From: Scedosporium boydii
Taxonomy: Eukaryota; Ascomycota; Sordariomycetes; Microascales; Microascaceae
Direction of reading: 5' to 3'
DNA length: 64,000 bases
Assembly (NCBI GenBank): GCA_002221725.1
Contig: NJFT01000225.1
Span: 1-64,000, forward strand
The notes beneath the pieces were generated by a model that made no database searches, was not told the DNA's origin, and saw nothing but the letters and a program-made list of their open reading frames with translations. A program made the translations under genes and the position numbers. Every line of letters starts with the position of its first letter. Position 1 is the first letter of the stretch. Of this stretch, positions 23,047-37,281 are shown piece by piece.

Positions 23047-24644
23047 CTATTCCACAAGCCAATCCTCCACCTCAATACCCACACTCCTCCCCAACGCCCT
23101 CACGGCCTCCCACGAAACATTAATCCTCCACCTCGCCCCCCTATCCATCATATCCCCCCCAATACCAACCCTAATAAGCAACCGCAAACTCGCCAACGTT
23201 GCAAGCGCAACGCCCACGTCCGCGTCAATAGGCAATGCAGAAGTCCCATCGGCTCCAACAGCGCCGCCCTCACCAGCGGCCCACTCGGAGCTCAGGGCCA
23301 CGAAGATGGCCATCATGCGCTCTACGACGAAGGAGTGCGCGCCGAGGAGCTTCCGCGCAATCTTGCGGTGTCTTCCGCGTCCTGCGCCGGCCGAGCGGGG
23401 GCCGGTGGATGCGACGCCACCTCTACGTCGGCGTTTTCCGTAGTTGTGAGTCGAGAAGACAGTTATGTCGTGGCGGGCGGGGTTATGAGATGCGAGGTAG
23501 GCGGCGAGGAGAAGGAGACGGGCGACGGTCGGTAGTAAGGTAGCTAGGTCCGTAGAAGAGTCTCTTTCTTTGGATAGCGGTAGAGAAGGTGCCGCCGGCT
23601 TAGTGGCGATGTTAGATACGATGCTTGGATTGAGCAGGGATTCATCCTGGAAATGAACGCGCGAGGCGATGAGGAGCTTGGAGAACTCCTTGGGTGAGTG
23701 CGTCCCCGCTTGTATCGGCGCGATGAACCGCGGCCAGAGGGCGTGGCAGCTGTGTCGGAAGGAAGGGAGGGTGCGGGAGGCGGCTTTCGTGAGGGAGTCG
23801 TGGACGGCTCCGCAGAGGCGGCGCCAGAGTTCAGTGGTTTCTTGGGCGGTTGCGTTTGGGATCGGGGTAGGGGTTTCAAGGGAGAGTATTTTGACGAATT
23901 CATGTTTTTTGTAGTTGGGAAACTCGAGGAAGGATCCGATGACGGTGCGGAGGTAGGCGGGCGGGGGGGAGGTGACGATGAAAACGCATGTTAGACACGG
24001 TATCTAGACCACGGGAGTGTTGTATTAGCAACGCACCTCACGCAGCGGGAGAAAAGGACCTCACTATCTCGCTCAATCTGGCCAGGGCAGGCAGTAATGT
24101 AGGCGGCGCCTCCCTCTGATCATCTATGCCATCAAACACGAGCGCGAAACGCCATCTCTCCTCTCGGGGATGGTCCTTGAGCATCTTCGACAGCTCAATG
24201 ACGAGCTGCGAAAGGTTTTCGCATCTCTTCGGCGCATCTGGCCAGTGTATAGCCTGCGCAACGGCGTCTATAGTGGTTTCGAAGAGGTGCCGTCCCGTTA
24301 TGCATCGTGCAGATTTCACGATGGCGTAGTGGATCGTCGAGTCGTCGCCGTTGGTGTTGGAGAGTTGCTCAAGGAGGGATTCCGTTATGGCCGATTTTCC
24401 GGTCGCTTTCGTTCCGTATAACACTAAGTTTTTACACGGGGCGCAATTGGGCTGCGGAGGAAACTGTATCAGCTTGTGTTCGAAGCGAACTGCGAAGGCC
24501 GTCCTTGAGGAGATAGAGACAGAAAGAGATCTACCATACACTTAAAAGCGTCGTGAGGGCGCGAATCTGCGGCTCTCGACACGGGAAATGGTTGACGAGG
24601 GCAGATATCACCAGCTCATCTGGCAATTCAAAGATTGAAGCCAT
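23047..24644 (-). CDS. orc5: Origin recognition complex subunit 5
   Basis: Exons 24644-24540, 24451-24065 and 24003-23047 (introns of 88 and 61 nt, phase 0) encode 482 residues. The protein starts MASIFELPDELV. It carries a Walker A-type loop GTKATGKS (48-55), a Walker B-like FALVFDGIDD near 140, a sensor-like VFIVTS strand after the second intron, and the ORC5 C-terminal hallmark LLLLAAYLASHNPARHD near residue 340. ORC5 is an AAA+ subunit of the six-protein complex that marks replication origins and loads MCM2-7. The donor of intron 2 is GTGAGG; a second GTGAGG a few bases downstream is possible but fits the family less well. Divergent from the Zn2Cys6 gene. Confidence 0.9.
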
Positions 24645-25366
24645 TTCCGGAGGGATAACTTTAGGGAATACAGCTGGAAATGGGTGTATTCAGACCTTAT
24701 CGAGAGCCTCGTCTTCGCGAATCTGACGCGCCGTCAAGTGACGATGAAGCTGAGGTCGCCATTGATTAGGTAATCTGACTTCCAGCAACGGTTAGAAGGT
24801 GCGATGCAGTTATCCTCAACCCCCGCGCTATCTCGCCTGGCTCTGGCTCTGGTTCTGGCTCTGAAAATCACCGAAAATCAATTTACCGACTCCGCCCGCC
24901 GCATCTGTCTCGGTCCAAACCGCCTCGTCCTCGGGGTCCAGAGAAGATCAATTGAGGGGCTGCGTCAGCGTCAGGATATCCTCGTATTGCCTCGTATTCA
25001 GTGAGCACCGTGTTGTCCCAGACCTTTGCCCACGCATCTGATGCCATTTGATGCCGGACTCATGTTTAAGCTTCAATCACGTCCCAGGACTCGCAGGAGC
25101 TAAATCCTAAAATATAATCCATCAAATCCTGAAGTAACCCGAACTCGATTCATTGCCCCAGCTGATGCCTGCGATCCGTTCCTGATATCTTCACGTATAC
25201 CTGCATTTTCAGCGTGTTCCCCTCACCGGTTTTTCTTTTTCCCTTCTTCGCATTCGCATTCGCAAGTTATGCGATCTCCCATTTCTCCTGCATAAGCGGT
25301 GCCACCACCAACACAAACAAAAGAACCCCGCCATCGTCTAACCGAAACCGAACAATAACTACAAAT
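24645..25366. other. Shared divergent promoter of ORC5 and the Zn2Cys6 gene
   Basis: 722 bp without a supported gene. It includes a short tandem array of a TGGCTC-type hexamer near 24835-24863. The Zn2Cys6 frame is open upstream to 25214 but has no ATG there. Confidence 0.5.
24835..24863 (+). repeat. Hexamer tandem repeat (TGGCTC type)
   Basis: Four to five imperfect copies of a TGGCTC/TGGTTC unit in the ORC5 / Zn2Cys6 intergenic region. Confidence 0.65.
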
Positions 25367-26821
25367 ATGGACCCTAACGACATGATCCCCCCCGACGAGT
25401 CGAACGATCACTCTCAGATACCCAAACCATATCATTCTAAGCGACCGCATCGCAAGTCCCGGACGGGATGCAGGACCTGCAAGGCACGCAAGGTCAAATG
25501 CGATGAAGGCCGCCCCTCCTGTCGCAACTGCACCCTCCGTCGAACCATCTGCGTATACACCAAAGCTCCTCCCACGCCAGCCGCCTCGTCTCCTTCTCAA
25601 ACTTCTCCTACTCCGTCCGTCGTCGCCGGGACGTCACGAAGTAAATCTCCCACCACGTTACCATACGACAATGGCGCTCCTCCGTTGTCCCTATCCGTGC
25701 CGCAGAGCCCGCAGTTCCGGCCGAACGCATTCGATAATGAAGACATGAAGCTACTCTGGTGGTACTCGACCTTTGCCTTCTCGAGCTTCTCGATCGGTTC
25801 GCCGGGGCAACCTAGTTCAGTGAGCAGGATCCTGCAGGTCGATATACCGCAACTGGCATTCCAGAACCGCTTCCTCATGGATATCGTCCTCAGCCTGTCG
25901 GCGTGCCACATGCAGACGATCAACCAGGATATATCCCCGTCGAGAGCTGCTGCATACCGCGCGAGAGCCTTGGAAGGATATCGACGTGCGGTTACGGAAA
26001 TGAAGCCAGAGTCACGTCCCGGAATACTCGCAGGCTCCCTCCTCTTGACTGCCGTTGCGTCCCAATCGTTTCGGGAAGAGGATACGAAAGAGCTATACAT
26101 ACTCGACTGGATAACAGTATGGAGAGGGATTGGCATCTTTCTTCAGATGTCAGCCGGGGATAGATCCTCTCACGGCGGGGTGAGAGACGTGTTCTTCCGC
26201 CCAGTCTTAAACCTGGCGCTGGCAGCCAATTATATACCCCACGAGTTGACGGAGCTGATAGCCTCCATTCCCGAAGACGACGACGAGTATCCTCTTATCG
26301 AATATCACGAGCTCACACTCAAATTCCTCGGTGCCCTTTACGCCGAGCTACTGAACGGCCTAACGCCCATAACAATACTCCTAATCACAACATGGGTCAC
26401 ATACCTCCCACAGCCTACAGTCACCGCCATGAGGGCAAAGAAACCCCGCGCACTAATCCTCCTCGCGCACTACCTCGCCTTCGTCAAGCTCGTCTGTATC
26501 TGGTGGTTAGAGGGCATCACGGACCGTGAGATTCCTGGGATTGTGAGGGCCGTGGGACCCGAGTGGGCGGATGCCGATGCCCTCCGTGTTCCTCGTCTGG
26601 CTACGAAATTGACGGACAAGCTCGAGCTCGCTAGGTTGCTACTAAACGATCCCGAATGGGAGTTTCCGCCGGTATCGATGGGTGATGTCCATCGAGATGG
26701 TGAGATTTTTGGATATCCGTCGTTGATGAGCATGAGGTCGCTTCCGCTTCCGCAGAGGCCGCGGGTCGCGTTGCCGGAGAATGACTGTGCAGATGACTTT
26801 GCGGACAGCCCACCCTTGTGA
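25367..26821 (+). CDS. Zn(II)2Cys6 transcription factor with fungal-specific regulatory domain
   Basis: Intronless, 484 residues. The binuclear cluster spans C35 to C62 with spacing C-x2-C-x6-C-x6-C-x2-C-x6-C, preceded by a basic segment (KRPHRKSRTG). A Ser/Thr/Pro-rich linker follows to about residue 115. From there to about 450 is a helical region starting MKLLWWYSTFAFSS with a LSACHMQ block, typical of the Upc2-like Fungal_trans_2 / DUF3468 class. Its target pathway cannot be inferred. It lies tail to tail with an acetylxylan esterase gene, 353 bp apart, but such proximity is not proof of regulation. The first in-frame ATG is at 25367. Confidence 0.88.
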   Translation: MDPNDMIPPDESNDHSQIPKPYHSKRPHRKSRTGCRTCKARKVKCDEGRPSCRNCTLRRTICVYTKAPPTPAASSPSQTSPTPSVVAGTSRSKSPTTLPYDNGAPPLSLSVPQSPQFRPNAFDNEDMKLLWWYSTFAFSSFSIGSPGQPSSVSRILQVDIPQLAFQNRFLMDIVLSLSACHMQTINQDISPSRAAAYRARALEGYRRAVTEMKPESRPGILAGSLLLTAVASQSFREEDTKELYILDWITVWRGIGIFLQMSAGDRSSHGGVRDVFFRPVLNLALAANYIPHELTELIASIPEDDDEYPLIEYHELTLKFLGALYAELLNGLTPITILLITTWVTYLPQPTVTAMRAKKPRALILLAHYLAFVKLVCIWWLEGITDREIPGIVRAVGPEWADADALRVPRLATKLTDKLELARLLLNDPEWEFPPVSMGDVHRDGEIFGYPSLMSMRSLPLPQRPRVALPENDCADDFADSPPL

Positions 26822-27174
26822 TGGATAAGTGTCTTTTGATCTGGTAGTCCGATGTCGATAGGGAGGGAAACGCAAAAGGGTCCGGCAAGATGCTTGGGAA
26901 GGGTTCTGAGAGCCATAGGCAACGGTGGCATAGGATTTCTCGAGTTTAATAATGTTTCTTTGTCCAGGCCAAAGCGCCTCGGGGGGAGATCTTTGTGTCA
27001 CGGGTGCCAAAATAGTATTGTCGAAGATGGAAGACCAGCCCCAAGGCTTTTGCTTGTATGTAATATATATTGGATACTACACGAACGAATACCCAGTCTG
27101 ATATTTCACACTTACAACCATCTTCTATCCCTCAGCACACACTCCTCATCATCGGGGCCTACTCATACTGTTTC
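26822..27174. other. Short convergent intergenic gap
   Basis: 353 bp between the stop codons of the Zn2Cys6 gene and the esterase gene. It holds presumed 3' UTRs only. Confidence 0.5.
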
Positions 27175-28261
27175 TTACAACCCAAACCACTCCTCACTGG
27201 CCGTCAAGTTCGACGGCACCGAATGCCCCACACCAACCGCCCAAATCCCCTGCACACCCTCCCCAAAATTCTGCGTAACATAGTTCGCCTGCGGATAATT
27301 CTGAATCTCCTCCACAGGCTTCTCGGGCAGCCCGAAGACGTTGGTCCACTGCTTGATGGTCTCCTGGTAGTTGTTAGAGCTGAGGGTGGTGTCGACGCTG
27401 CCGTGCCAGATCTGCATGCGCGGGCGGGGGCCGTCGTAGTCCGGGTACATGGCGCGGACGACGTCGCCCCACTGCTCGGCGGAGGCGTGGGATTGGCCGC
27501 CGGAGCAGGTGTTGTTCCATTGGGCGACGCCGCCGGAGGCGGAGACGAAGCAGCCGGCTGGGACGCCGGAGTAGAGGGATACGGCTTTGATGATGTCTGG
27601 GTATGTTGCGGCGAGGACGTTGGACATCATGGCTGGAAGGTGGGTGGGTTGTTAGTCTGTCTGAGGAAGAAAAAAGGGAGAGCGGGAGAGTGAGAGAAAG
27701 ATAAAGAGGGTCTCTCTCACCTCCGGAACTACCACCCGTGACGAAAACACGATCCTTGTCGATCTTATACGTCTCGATAGCATGCTTGATCATGTTGCCT
27801 ATGGCAGTGGAATCACCCCCGCCGTCGCGCACGAGAGATTGCCGGCTCGACACGTCCCAGCATTCGGTGGAGCTGCTGGGCCAGACGGTGATGTAGCCCT
27901 TGCGATCCGAGCCCTGGTGCCAGGGTATCTTGGCATTTTGGAAGTAGTTCTGGGCGGAGGATTGGCAGGAGTGGATGGCGACGACGAGGGGAGGGTTCTC
28001 GACGACGTTGTCGGGGACGTAGACCCACCTGTTCAGCAACAAGCTCAGGTTAGCAATTGATACTAATCTAATTTCGTAGTTTGAGTGGAATAGAGGAGAA
28101 GGACAGCGAGGTGAAAGGGATCGCCGAGAGAGAGAGAAGGGGGCATTCACCACTTACATGGTAGCCCGGGACTGGGGAGCAGCAGGATAAGTGACCTGCT
28201 GCAACTGGGCAGCCGAGGCCACGGAGGCCAGAAGACCAGCAACGATAGAAGGGAACAACAT
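27175..28261 (-). CDS. axe1: Secreted acetylxylan esterase (CE1, PHB-depolymerase-like)
   Basis: Exons 28261-28158, 28028-27721 and 27632-27175 encode 289 residues. The first 17 residues or so form a signal peptide (MLFPSIVAGLLASVASA). The alpha/beta-hydrolase nucleophile elbow is G-G-S135-S-G, split just after by intron 2. Other conserved family blocks are NPPLVVAIHSCQ, WDVSSRQS, QIWHGSVDTTL and GVGHSVP, the last two carrying the probable catalytic Asp and His. CE1 acetylxylan esterases remove acetyl groups from xylan during plant cell-wall breakdown. There is no CBM1 cellulose-binding module or Ser/Thr linker, so this is the catalytic-domain-only form. A feruloyl esterase of the same fold is the main alternative. 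Confidence 0.9.
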
Positions 28262-29731
28262 ATTGAAGCGGCCAAGGGTACTCGAATCCTCACGATAGTA
28301 TAAGTGACGAAGCTGTTAAGCCCAGGGACGTGTGTGTGTATATATGAGTTCAGGATGCCAAGACGAAGGGCTCAAGCTCGCCTACTTATACGCCAACCCA
28401 AATATCTTCCCAACATATAAACCCTTCGCCAGGCCCAAACTACTTCCTTGTTTCCTCCGTCTCTCTCCCTTTCATGTCGCCCTATATAGCCTTTCCGCCA
28501 AAGGTAAGGTTGTTTCTCCCCAAGGCTCACCCCCGCATATATCGACCCGAGACTCGGAGAATTCATCTATTCACAATATATCCAGCCATTTCCCCCTTCG
28601 GCATTCTACCGCCGCATGGAGAAAAACGTCCAGTTCCTCTCCGATCCCTAATAAGTTTATTCCACCTCTCATCGTCGCTCCCGCTCCCTCTTTGATCGTT
28701 TATTTTCAACTTGAGCCCTGTTTTACTCTTTTTCAGTCTCCCTCCTTGCTCATAGGCTTAGAGGAGGGTTTTCCTCGGCGGCTCTATCGAACCAGGTTCG
28801 AGGCGAGCCTTCACCCATCGGTACGGCTGAAGAATAATTTGTGACCATTGAGAGTAATAGCAGTGACCAAGATGCGAGAACAGGAAGAAAATAAGAAGAG
28901 ACGGCCAAAAGGGTATAAACGTACGGGTTCCCGGCTAAGTCAATTACTTGTCTAAAAAAGTAATCAACGAGAGGGGAACACATCATATCGGGATCTTCTC
29001 TGCGTATATGGGATCCAGTGAGGTGTTTAGGCGAGCTGGAAATGGGAATCACTAGATCGCCGGGACACTGCCGTTATATCCGAATAGGACATCTACGGGA
29101 AACCGTGAACGTGTATGTGTATACGAGGATCCCCATTTCGAATAACAATGATCGGTGTTCAACCGGGCTACGAGAGCGGAATTGACGTGAGGAGGTGTTT
29201 GTGTGCAGGCTTGGCTCGCAAAGATGTCAAATCCCACCCATCCATCAACAGTCGAAAGCTAGTCACCGATAGTCGCGGATAGAGAGTTCGGATGAGAGAT
29301 CATAATCGAATAAGGGTCGACCTGAGAAAATCTCTCGACTTGTTATTTACTTTGACGCCATCTTCCACAACCCCAGGGGAAGAGGTATATAAGACGAAAT
29401 GGGAGCATCACAGCAACTCTCCACTCAGTTGAACGACACCATCACTTCGGGCACCAACTCATCGGAGAACGTGGCTACTACGAATAAGTCATGGAGAAGA
29501 AGAAAACAATTTACAGAGACAAGACGATGGAACAGTTGTAGAGCAAATATTCATTGATATCTTTGGTACACAGCTCTCACAAATGAAAGGCTTGATTGAG
29601 CTTAGAACCCACACCCGGGAACCTCGGTCTTTAAATACTTCTATACACAGGTCCTTCGTAAAAAACAAACCCGACGTCCGTCCCCAGATGCGTCTTCCTT
29701 TTTTCACCTATTTACCATCTCCCCGCACCCT
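28262..29731. other. Upstream region of the esterase gene
   Basis: 1.47 kb with no supported gene. It comprises the esterase promoter and the 3' flank of ATP2. A possible XlnR site is listed separately. A CCCCGC near 28.53 kb matches the CreA consensus SYGGRG on the minus strand, but such matches are common by chance. Confidence 0.45.
28933..28938 (+). promoter_or_regulatory. Candidate XlnR/Xyr1 site GGCTAA
   Basis: A GGCTAA hexamer about 670 bp upstream of the acetylxylan esterase start. XlnR/Xyr1 binds GGCTAR-type sites in xylanolytic promoters. A single hexamer is weak evidence. Confidence 0.25.
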
Positions 29732-31926
<2,195 letters not shown>

Positions 31927-32569
31927 CTTGACAGATGACCGAGAGCGATTGCGGATGGGAGCGGAGAGGTGGTTTGGATGTTGACGGAGGACTTGAGGGA
32001 TTGAGCAGATTCTTTGCTTCAGATTTCACGGGCGCTTCAAGTTAGGAAGCTTTCCGAGTTCGTCACGTGATTGAATAGCCGAGATTTGCTAGCCGTTGCC
32101 TGTTTGGGTGGAAAGTTTTTTGCCGACTATTCGCCGGTCTCCGGGACATCCTTGGCTGTTAGGATACAGTGTTAATGCGAGGGATAAACATACTGTCCTT
32201 ATTTCAAAAGGGGGATCGACCACGACCTGAGCCGAGCTCCAGCTTCAGTGAGACTCCATGACTCTCTTGTTCTAGCATAACGTTCAACGACTTGTACCCC
32301 GTCCTGAGATTAGCTTGTGCTCTCACACGGAGCTTGCGATGCGCTGTAACATAATCTTATTCCACTTGATTTGCTTGATTTCCCTATGCTCTTGAATTTC
32401 CATGTATAATAAATAATAAATAATAGCTTCACCTGAGCTAGCTACGTATATGAGCTTTTTTTTTTCTTCTTCTTTTTTTGTCTTCCTGCTTCTTGAAAAT
32501 TCCCTGCCTTCCGCCCCCTATTAAACCCGGATCAGTGGAGCCAACCGAGGCCTCGAGCCATGCCAAATC
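31927..32569. other. ATP2 promoter / branching-enzyme 3' flank
   Basis: 643 bp with no supported gene. It should contain the ATP2 promoter and leader (left) and the 3' UTR of the branching-enzyme gene (right). Confidence 0.5.
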
Positions 32570-35213
32570 TTATTCAAGAGCCAGAACCTGAAGAGAAGGA
32601 AAAGTTAGTTCTCGTTTCTCAGGAAACCGTACGAAGCTCGGAAAGAAAGAAAAAACCGAATCTACTTACCAAAGCGGTCCGGCAAGGAACGTAGACATGA
32701 GTCCAATTCTTCCGGCCATTCCACTCCATTGCCGTTGTGTGGTATCTAGTATTGCTGTCGATGCGGTCATGTCCACCAACCTCCTTAGAATCGGTGTTGA
32801 GGACACATTTATACGTGCCAGGCACGTCAACACCGACCCGGTAATCTGCGTAACTTTGGCTGGGGTGGAAGTTGAAGATGAAGAGGGCTCCGCCTCTCTC
32901 GAAGACAATGACCTTGTCGCCCTCGTGCTTGAGCGAGATGTACGCCTGAGGAGCATGGAGCCATCCATACTTCTCCTCGGTTAAGTTCATCAAACGATCA
33001 AACTGATTCAAGTACTGGTAGCGGAGTAGATGGTCCTCGGTGAGATTGAGCTGCCGCCTGGCGTACCAGAATGAATTCTGGTTTCCCTCGCGAGGGAAAT
33101 CAAGCCACTCGGGATGACCAAATTCGTTTCCCTCAAAGTTCAAGTAACCTTCGCCGCCAAGACCGTGCGTGAGAAGCCGGATCATCTTGTGAAGAGCCAT
33201 TCCGCGGTCGATAACCGGGGTGAGTGGAGTCAAATTGGACATGTTCGTATATAATTCGGCATCGCAAAGGTGCATCATTATAGTCTTGTCCCCCACCAAT
33301 CTAGAACCAAAGTCAGTAATCACACTTCCGCCTAGATGAAAGGTTTCAAATATGAGAAACTGTAAATCCCGAGGACTTACGCTTGATCGTGGCTTTCGCA
33401 GTAGGCAATCGTCTTCTCTCCGTGACGTCGGTTCGTTAGCGTCCAGCAAATATTGGCCATATCCCAGTCCTCATCTTTCTTTTCCTTGAGGATCTTGATC
33501 CACATGTCTGGAATAGCCATGGCCAGTCTGTAATCGAACCCGACACCTCCGAGTTTGAGAGGTAGGCATAACGCGGGCATGCCAGATACGTCCTCGGCGA
33601 CAGTAATGACTTCGGGGTATAGCTGGTGAAGCATCTCGTTCGCCAACATCAGATACACGACACCTTCTTCGTCGACCTCTGCACCAAAGTATTCATGATA
33701 TCCTCCGGAAAATCCACTGTAAAAAAAAAAAAAAAAAGAGGGAAAGAAGTGAGCTGTGAGTTCTGATTCCGCGGGAAGGTGCCTCAGATACTTACGTTCC
33801 AATACCGTGATGAATATAAAGCATGCTTGTCACACCATCAAAGCGGAAACCATCAAATTGGTACTCGTCCATCCAGAAGCGCAGGTTGCTCAGCAGGAAA
33901 CGAAGTACTTCGTGGTGTCCGTAATTGAAAAGCCTGCTGTCCCACAAGTCATGACGGCCCTTTCCGCCCTCGTGGAAGTATTGGTGATCAGATCCATCAA
34001 AGTGATTCAAGCCGTCAAGAACATTCTTAGAAGCGTGGCTGTGGACTATATCGAGGAGGACCACAAGTCCCAGGCTATGGGCTGTATCCACAAGCTCTTT
34101 AAGGTCCTCGGGAGGACCGTATCGACTGCTCGCCGCGAAAAAGTTGTTCACTTGGTAGCCAAAACTCGCGTAGTAAGCATGCTCCATGATTGCCATGAGT
34201 TGAATGGCATTGTATCCGAGATTTTTAATTCGCGGAAGCATGTTCTTAGTGAACTCCTTGTAAGTGGCTACGCGAAGCTCGGGTGACGAGATGCCGACGT
34301 GTGCTTCGTAGATCCGGAGACTCTCAGGCTGCTTTGGCCTCGTGTGCTTAAACTTATATCGCTCTGACTCGGGGGGATTCCAGAATCGAGCATCGTAGGC
34401 AGGAGATACCGCCAATTCTTGAGTGACATACTTGATCCAGGCCGGTAGTCGATCCGCGCGTTCGCCGTTGGGAAGGGTAAGAGAGATCTTGATATAGTCA
34501 TGTCAATTCAGTCCGAATGGATAAGAAAAGGACCTCTCGCGGGCCTGTGAGCAATGGTAGTAACTAGAAACAAGATTCTTACCTTAATCTTGGAGTTATG
34601 AGGGATAGCAACCTGGCCATCCTTTGCTGGGACTGTGATCTCGAAAACACCAAACTCGTTCTTTTTCATGGGATGAGTCCCCCGTTCCCAATTGTCTAGA
34701 TATGTCGTTAATTCATGCTCATAGCCTTCTTGTGGCTCGGGCCTTTATCACTGTAAGGTGTTGGTCGGAATCTTACTGAAATCGCCAATGAGGAAGGCTT
34801 CGGTCGCATTCGGCGCCCATTCCCGATAAATGACATTATTATTCTTGTCGACATTGAGACCGAACTTCTCTGAGCCCTAGATTATTTCGGACAAGTGTTA
34901 GGGAGAACCCCCTCTCGACCTTCATTGAGATTAATCGCAATTGAACCAACCTTGGAGAATATGTCAAGACCACCCTCGGTCTTGTTTAAGCGGTCGATCC
35001 ATTCGTGGGCCTTGGCATAGCGACGTTGCAATACTTGCTCAAATGGCGACAGCCAGGGGTCTAGCTTCACGACACCTAGGATTGAAAGTTAGGGGATGGA
35101 CTGCAAGTTGCGACGGCTCCGGGATGCAAAAACCCGGCAATTAAGAATGCTCAAAACCTACCGACGCTATCTTTCGGCGCACCGTTGGCAGGCTTCTCAA
35201 CGACGGAAGTCAT
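32570..35213 (-). CDS. gbe1: 1,4-alpha-glucan (glycogen) branching enzyme
   Basis: Eight exons (35213-35162, 35075-34951, 34876-34777, 34695-34583, 34487-33796, 33716-33381, 33300-32670, 32587-32570) encode 688 residues. An N-terminal CBM48-type domain ([20 protein letters not shown]) precedes the GH13 barrel. Catalytic residues are D347 in [10 protein letters not shown]402 in ITVAEDVSG and D471 in ESHDQA. The C-terminal beta domain ends PCRTALVLALE. The final exon is only 18 nt (five codons and stop), but the spliced C-terminus matches fungal homologues better than read-through. The enzyme makes alpha-1,6 branches in glycogen in the cytosol. The acceptor of the fifth intron follows a 17-T pyrimidine tract. 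Confidence 0.95.
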
Positions 35214-35724
35214 GTTTGTTATCTTTGGACTACTCCTAGGCGAGCGATTGGGATGTAGAAGGCGTAAACGATAGAGATGGGGAGGGGTTCGTTCTAGTTT
35301 TTAGACTTCCAGGAGGAGGGATCAATCGACATCAGATCATGGGAAAAATGGGTCGGGGGCCCTGTATTAGTATCGCGTGCAGCAAGACGCAGATCTGAGA
35401 GGAAGCTGGAGAAACAAGCTCCAAGCTCCCCTGGCGATGAGACTGGGAGCTCCAGAGGCGGGGTGATAAGGGGCAGAACCACAAGACAGGTCTCAAATGG
35501 GGCCAATTGAAGTCGAAAAAGTGGCGGATTGCCTCGTGCGGCGGCTAAGACTTGGGTCGGGATTCTTGAAGACAAAAAATGAACAATGGACAATGAGCAA
35601 TGAAGGAGCTTGAGATGTTGAGAGGCAGAAGGAAGCAGTTGCTTTTTCAATCTGCAGATAAATGACGTCTACATGCGCGGGGCAACAAAACGTGCAACAT
35701 GTGGTGGGTTGACCAGGATAGCAA

Positions 35725-35751
35725 GGGACAGGACAGGACAGGATAGGACAG
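35725..35751 (+). repeat. GGACA pentamer tandem repeat
   Basis: About five imperfect copies of GGACA (one is GGATA) upstream of the branching-enzyme gene. Confidence 0.7.
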
Positions 35752-37201
35752 CGATATCAACTCAGCAGGGGATATACGATTGAGAGATCAGTTATTCGAC
35801 CCCGAATTAAAATAAGAGAAAATGAAAAGAGAAATCGATTTGACCGAGATAGCAGGTAGTGAGTGCACTAGGAATCCGGACCGACATCAATTGATGCGTG
35901 TGCGTGTTTCTCGACCTAAGTCTCGTCCCTCTCTGGTTGGCAGTTTAGATACATCATGCTTCCGAGAATTGTGCCACATGGGTGGTTCAAGCTCGTATCA
36001 TTGATCCAGAGCTTTGTACTTCGTAGCTTATGCCGGAAATCTCTGCATCAACAAATCAATCCTCAACAGCTTTGCCCACCAGGTTGACCAGGTTGTGCCA
36101 CACATCTCACATATTCGCCACCACGCCTGCAATATCCAAACGGGCCGGGTACATAACACTCCGAAATAGTACGACCTTGGGTGCATGGAATTGGATTAAG
36201 CTACGAAGCAGAACAATAGGTCTACATCGTACTTCGCACACACAAGAGCTGTAAGCGCTCAAGGACCAAATCGGACAAGCTTTATCAGTTGCAGAAATAG
36301 TACGAAGTAGATCAATGGCGAATCAAGGGGGTGGGGCGAGAAGGGCTGGCTGCAATAATATGTTTGACAAGCTAACAATGGGCCAATTGGTGTGGATACA
36401 AGTCGGACCTTAAGCTTAAGGCACTGGAGCTCTTGTGCAGTGTAGAATGGATCTCCTTCATAGATATGAATGATTCGCCTGGCGTTACGAAGTATGATTG
36501 CCGAGTATAAGTAAAACAGGACCAAAAAGGAGACAATCTCTTCAAGGGTTGCTCGAAAAGACCTAGGTTTCGCCTCCGATCCAAGAGCGTTGAATGAAGC
36601 CTGCTGTTAGAAAAATCGCCGATATCAAGCTTCAGGCAAGTCAGGAGGGCGGCACCGGAAAGCGGTTGACGGGGGATTGATCCATTGCTCATTGATCAGG
36701 TTTGTTGGGAGACCGGACGGCAGGGTATTCTCGGCTGCAGCGTTGACCGGATTTGGCTTTATCAGCAACTGATACCGAGTTCGTGCTTCTAATTGTCGTT
36801 GTAGCCTGTAGCCTGCCCTTGGAGACTGTTGCATGAACTATTCAATTTGTCTTGACTGGACTCTCTTTCCTGCTAATAGAAGATGCGCTGCTCTTTTCTG
36901 GGGTCTCAAAACACTGTCCTTCTTGGAGTCTTCCTATCGTGCAGTTACAGTAACAATGAGTCATTCCCAGCACGGTGTCGGAGTCAATCTATCTTGCCAA
37001 AGAACATTGGAGGCAACCGAGGGATGCCATCGGTAGCTCACCAATTTCCATGTTGGAGCGCAGACTTGGTTAACACATTGTATGGTTGATTGATATTTCT
37101 CTGATCTAGAATACCCGCCAAGGTAACAACAAGTGTACTTCATCTGCGCATTTGTTTGATAGACTGACATGTACTCAGTAATCAGTGTCGCATCATCCAC
37201 T

Positions 37202-37281
37202 GTACTTCGTACTGCGCAGACAATGGAATTAGAAGCGCTTCGCCAACTGACCATCAATTGATAGATTGATGTACTTCGTAC
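37202..37281. repeat. Two copies of GTACTTCGTAC, 69 bp apart
   Basis: Exact copies start at 37202 and 37271, part of a family of short near-palindromes in intergenic DNA of this window. They lie 440-520 bp upstream of the ClpX start. Function unknown. Confidence 0.7.

Noticed and set aside
28332..28844. 170-codon open frame upstream of the esterase
   Set aside because: No conserved motif, no ATG at its start, and pyrimidine-rich promoter-like sequence.
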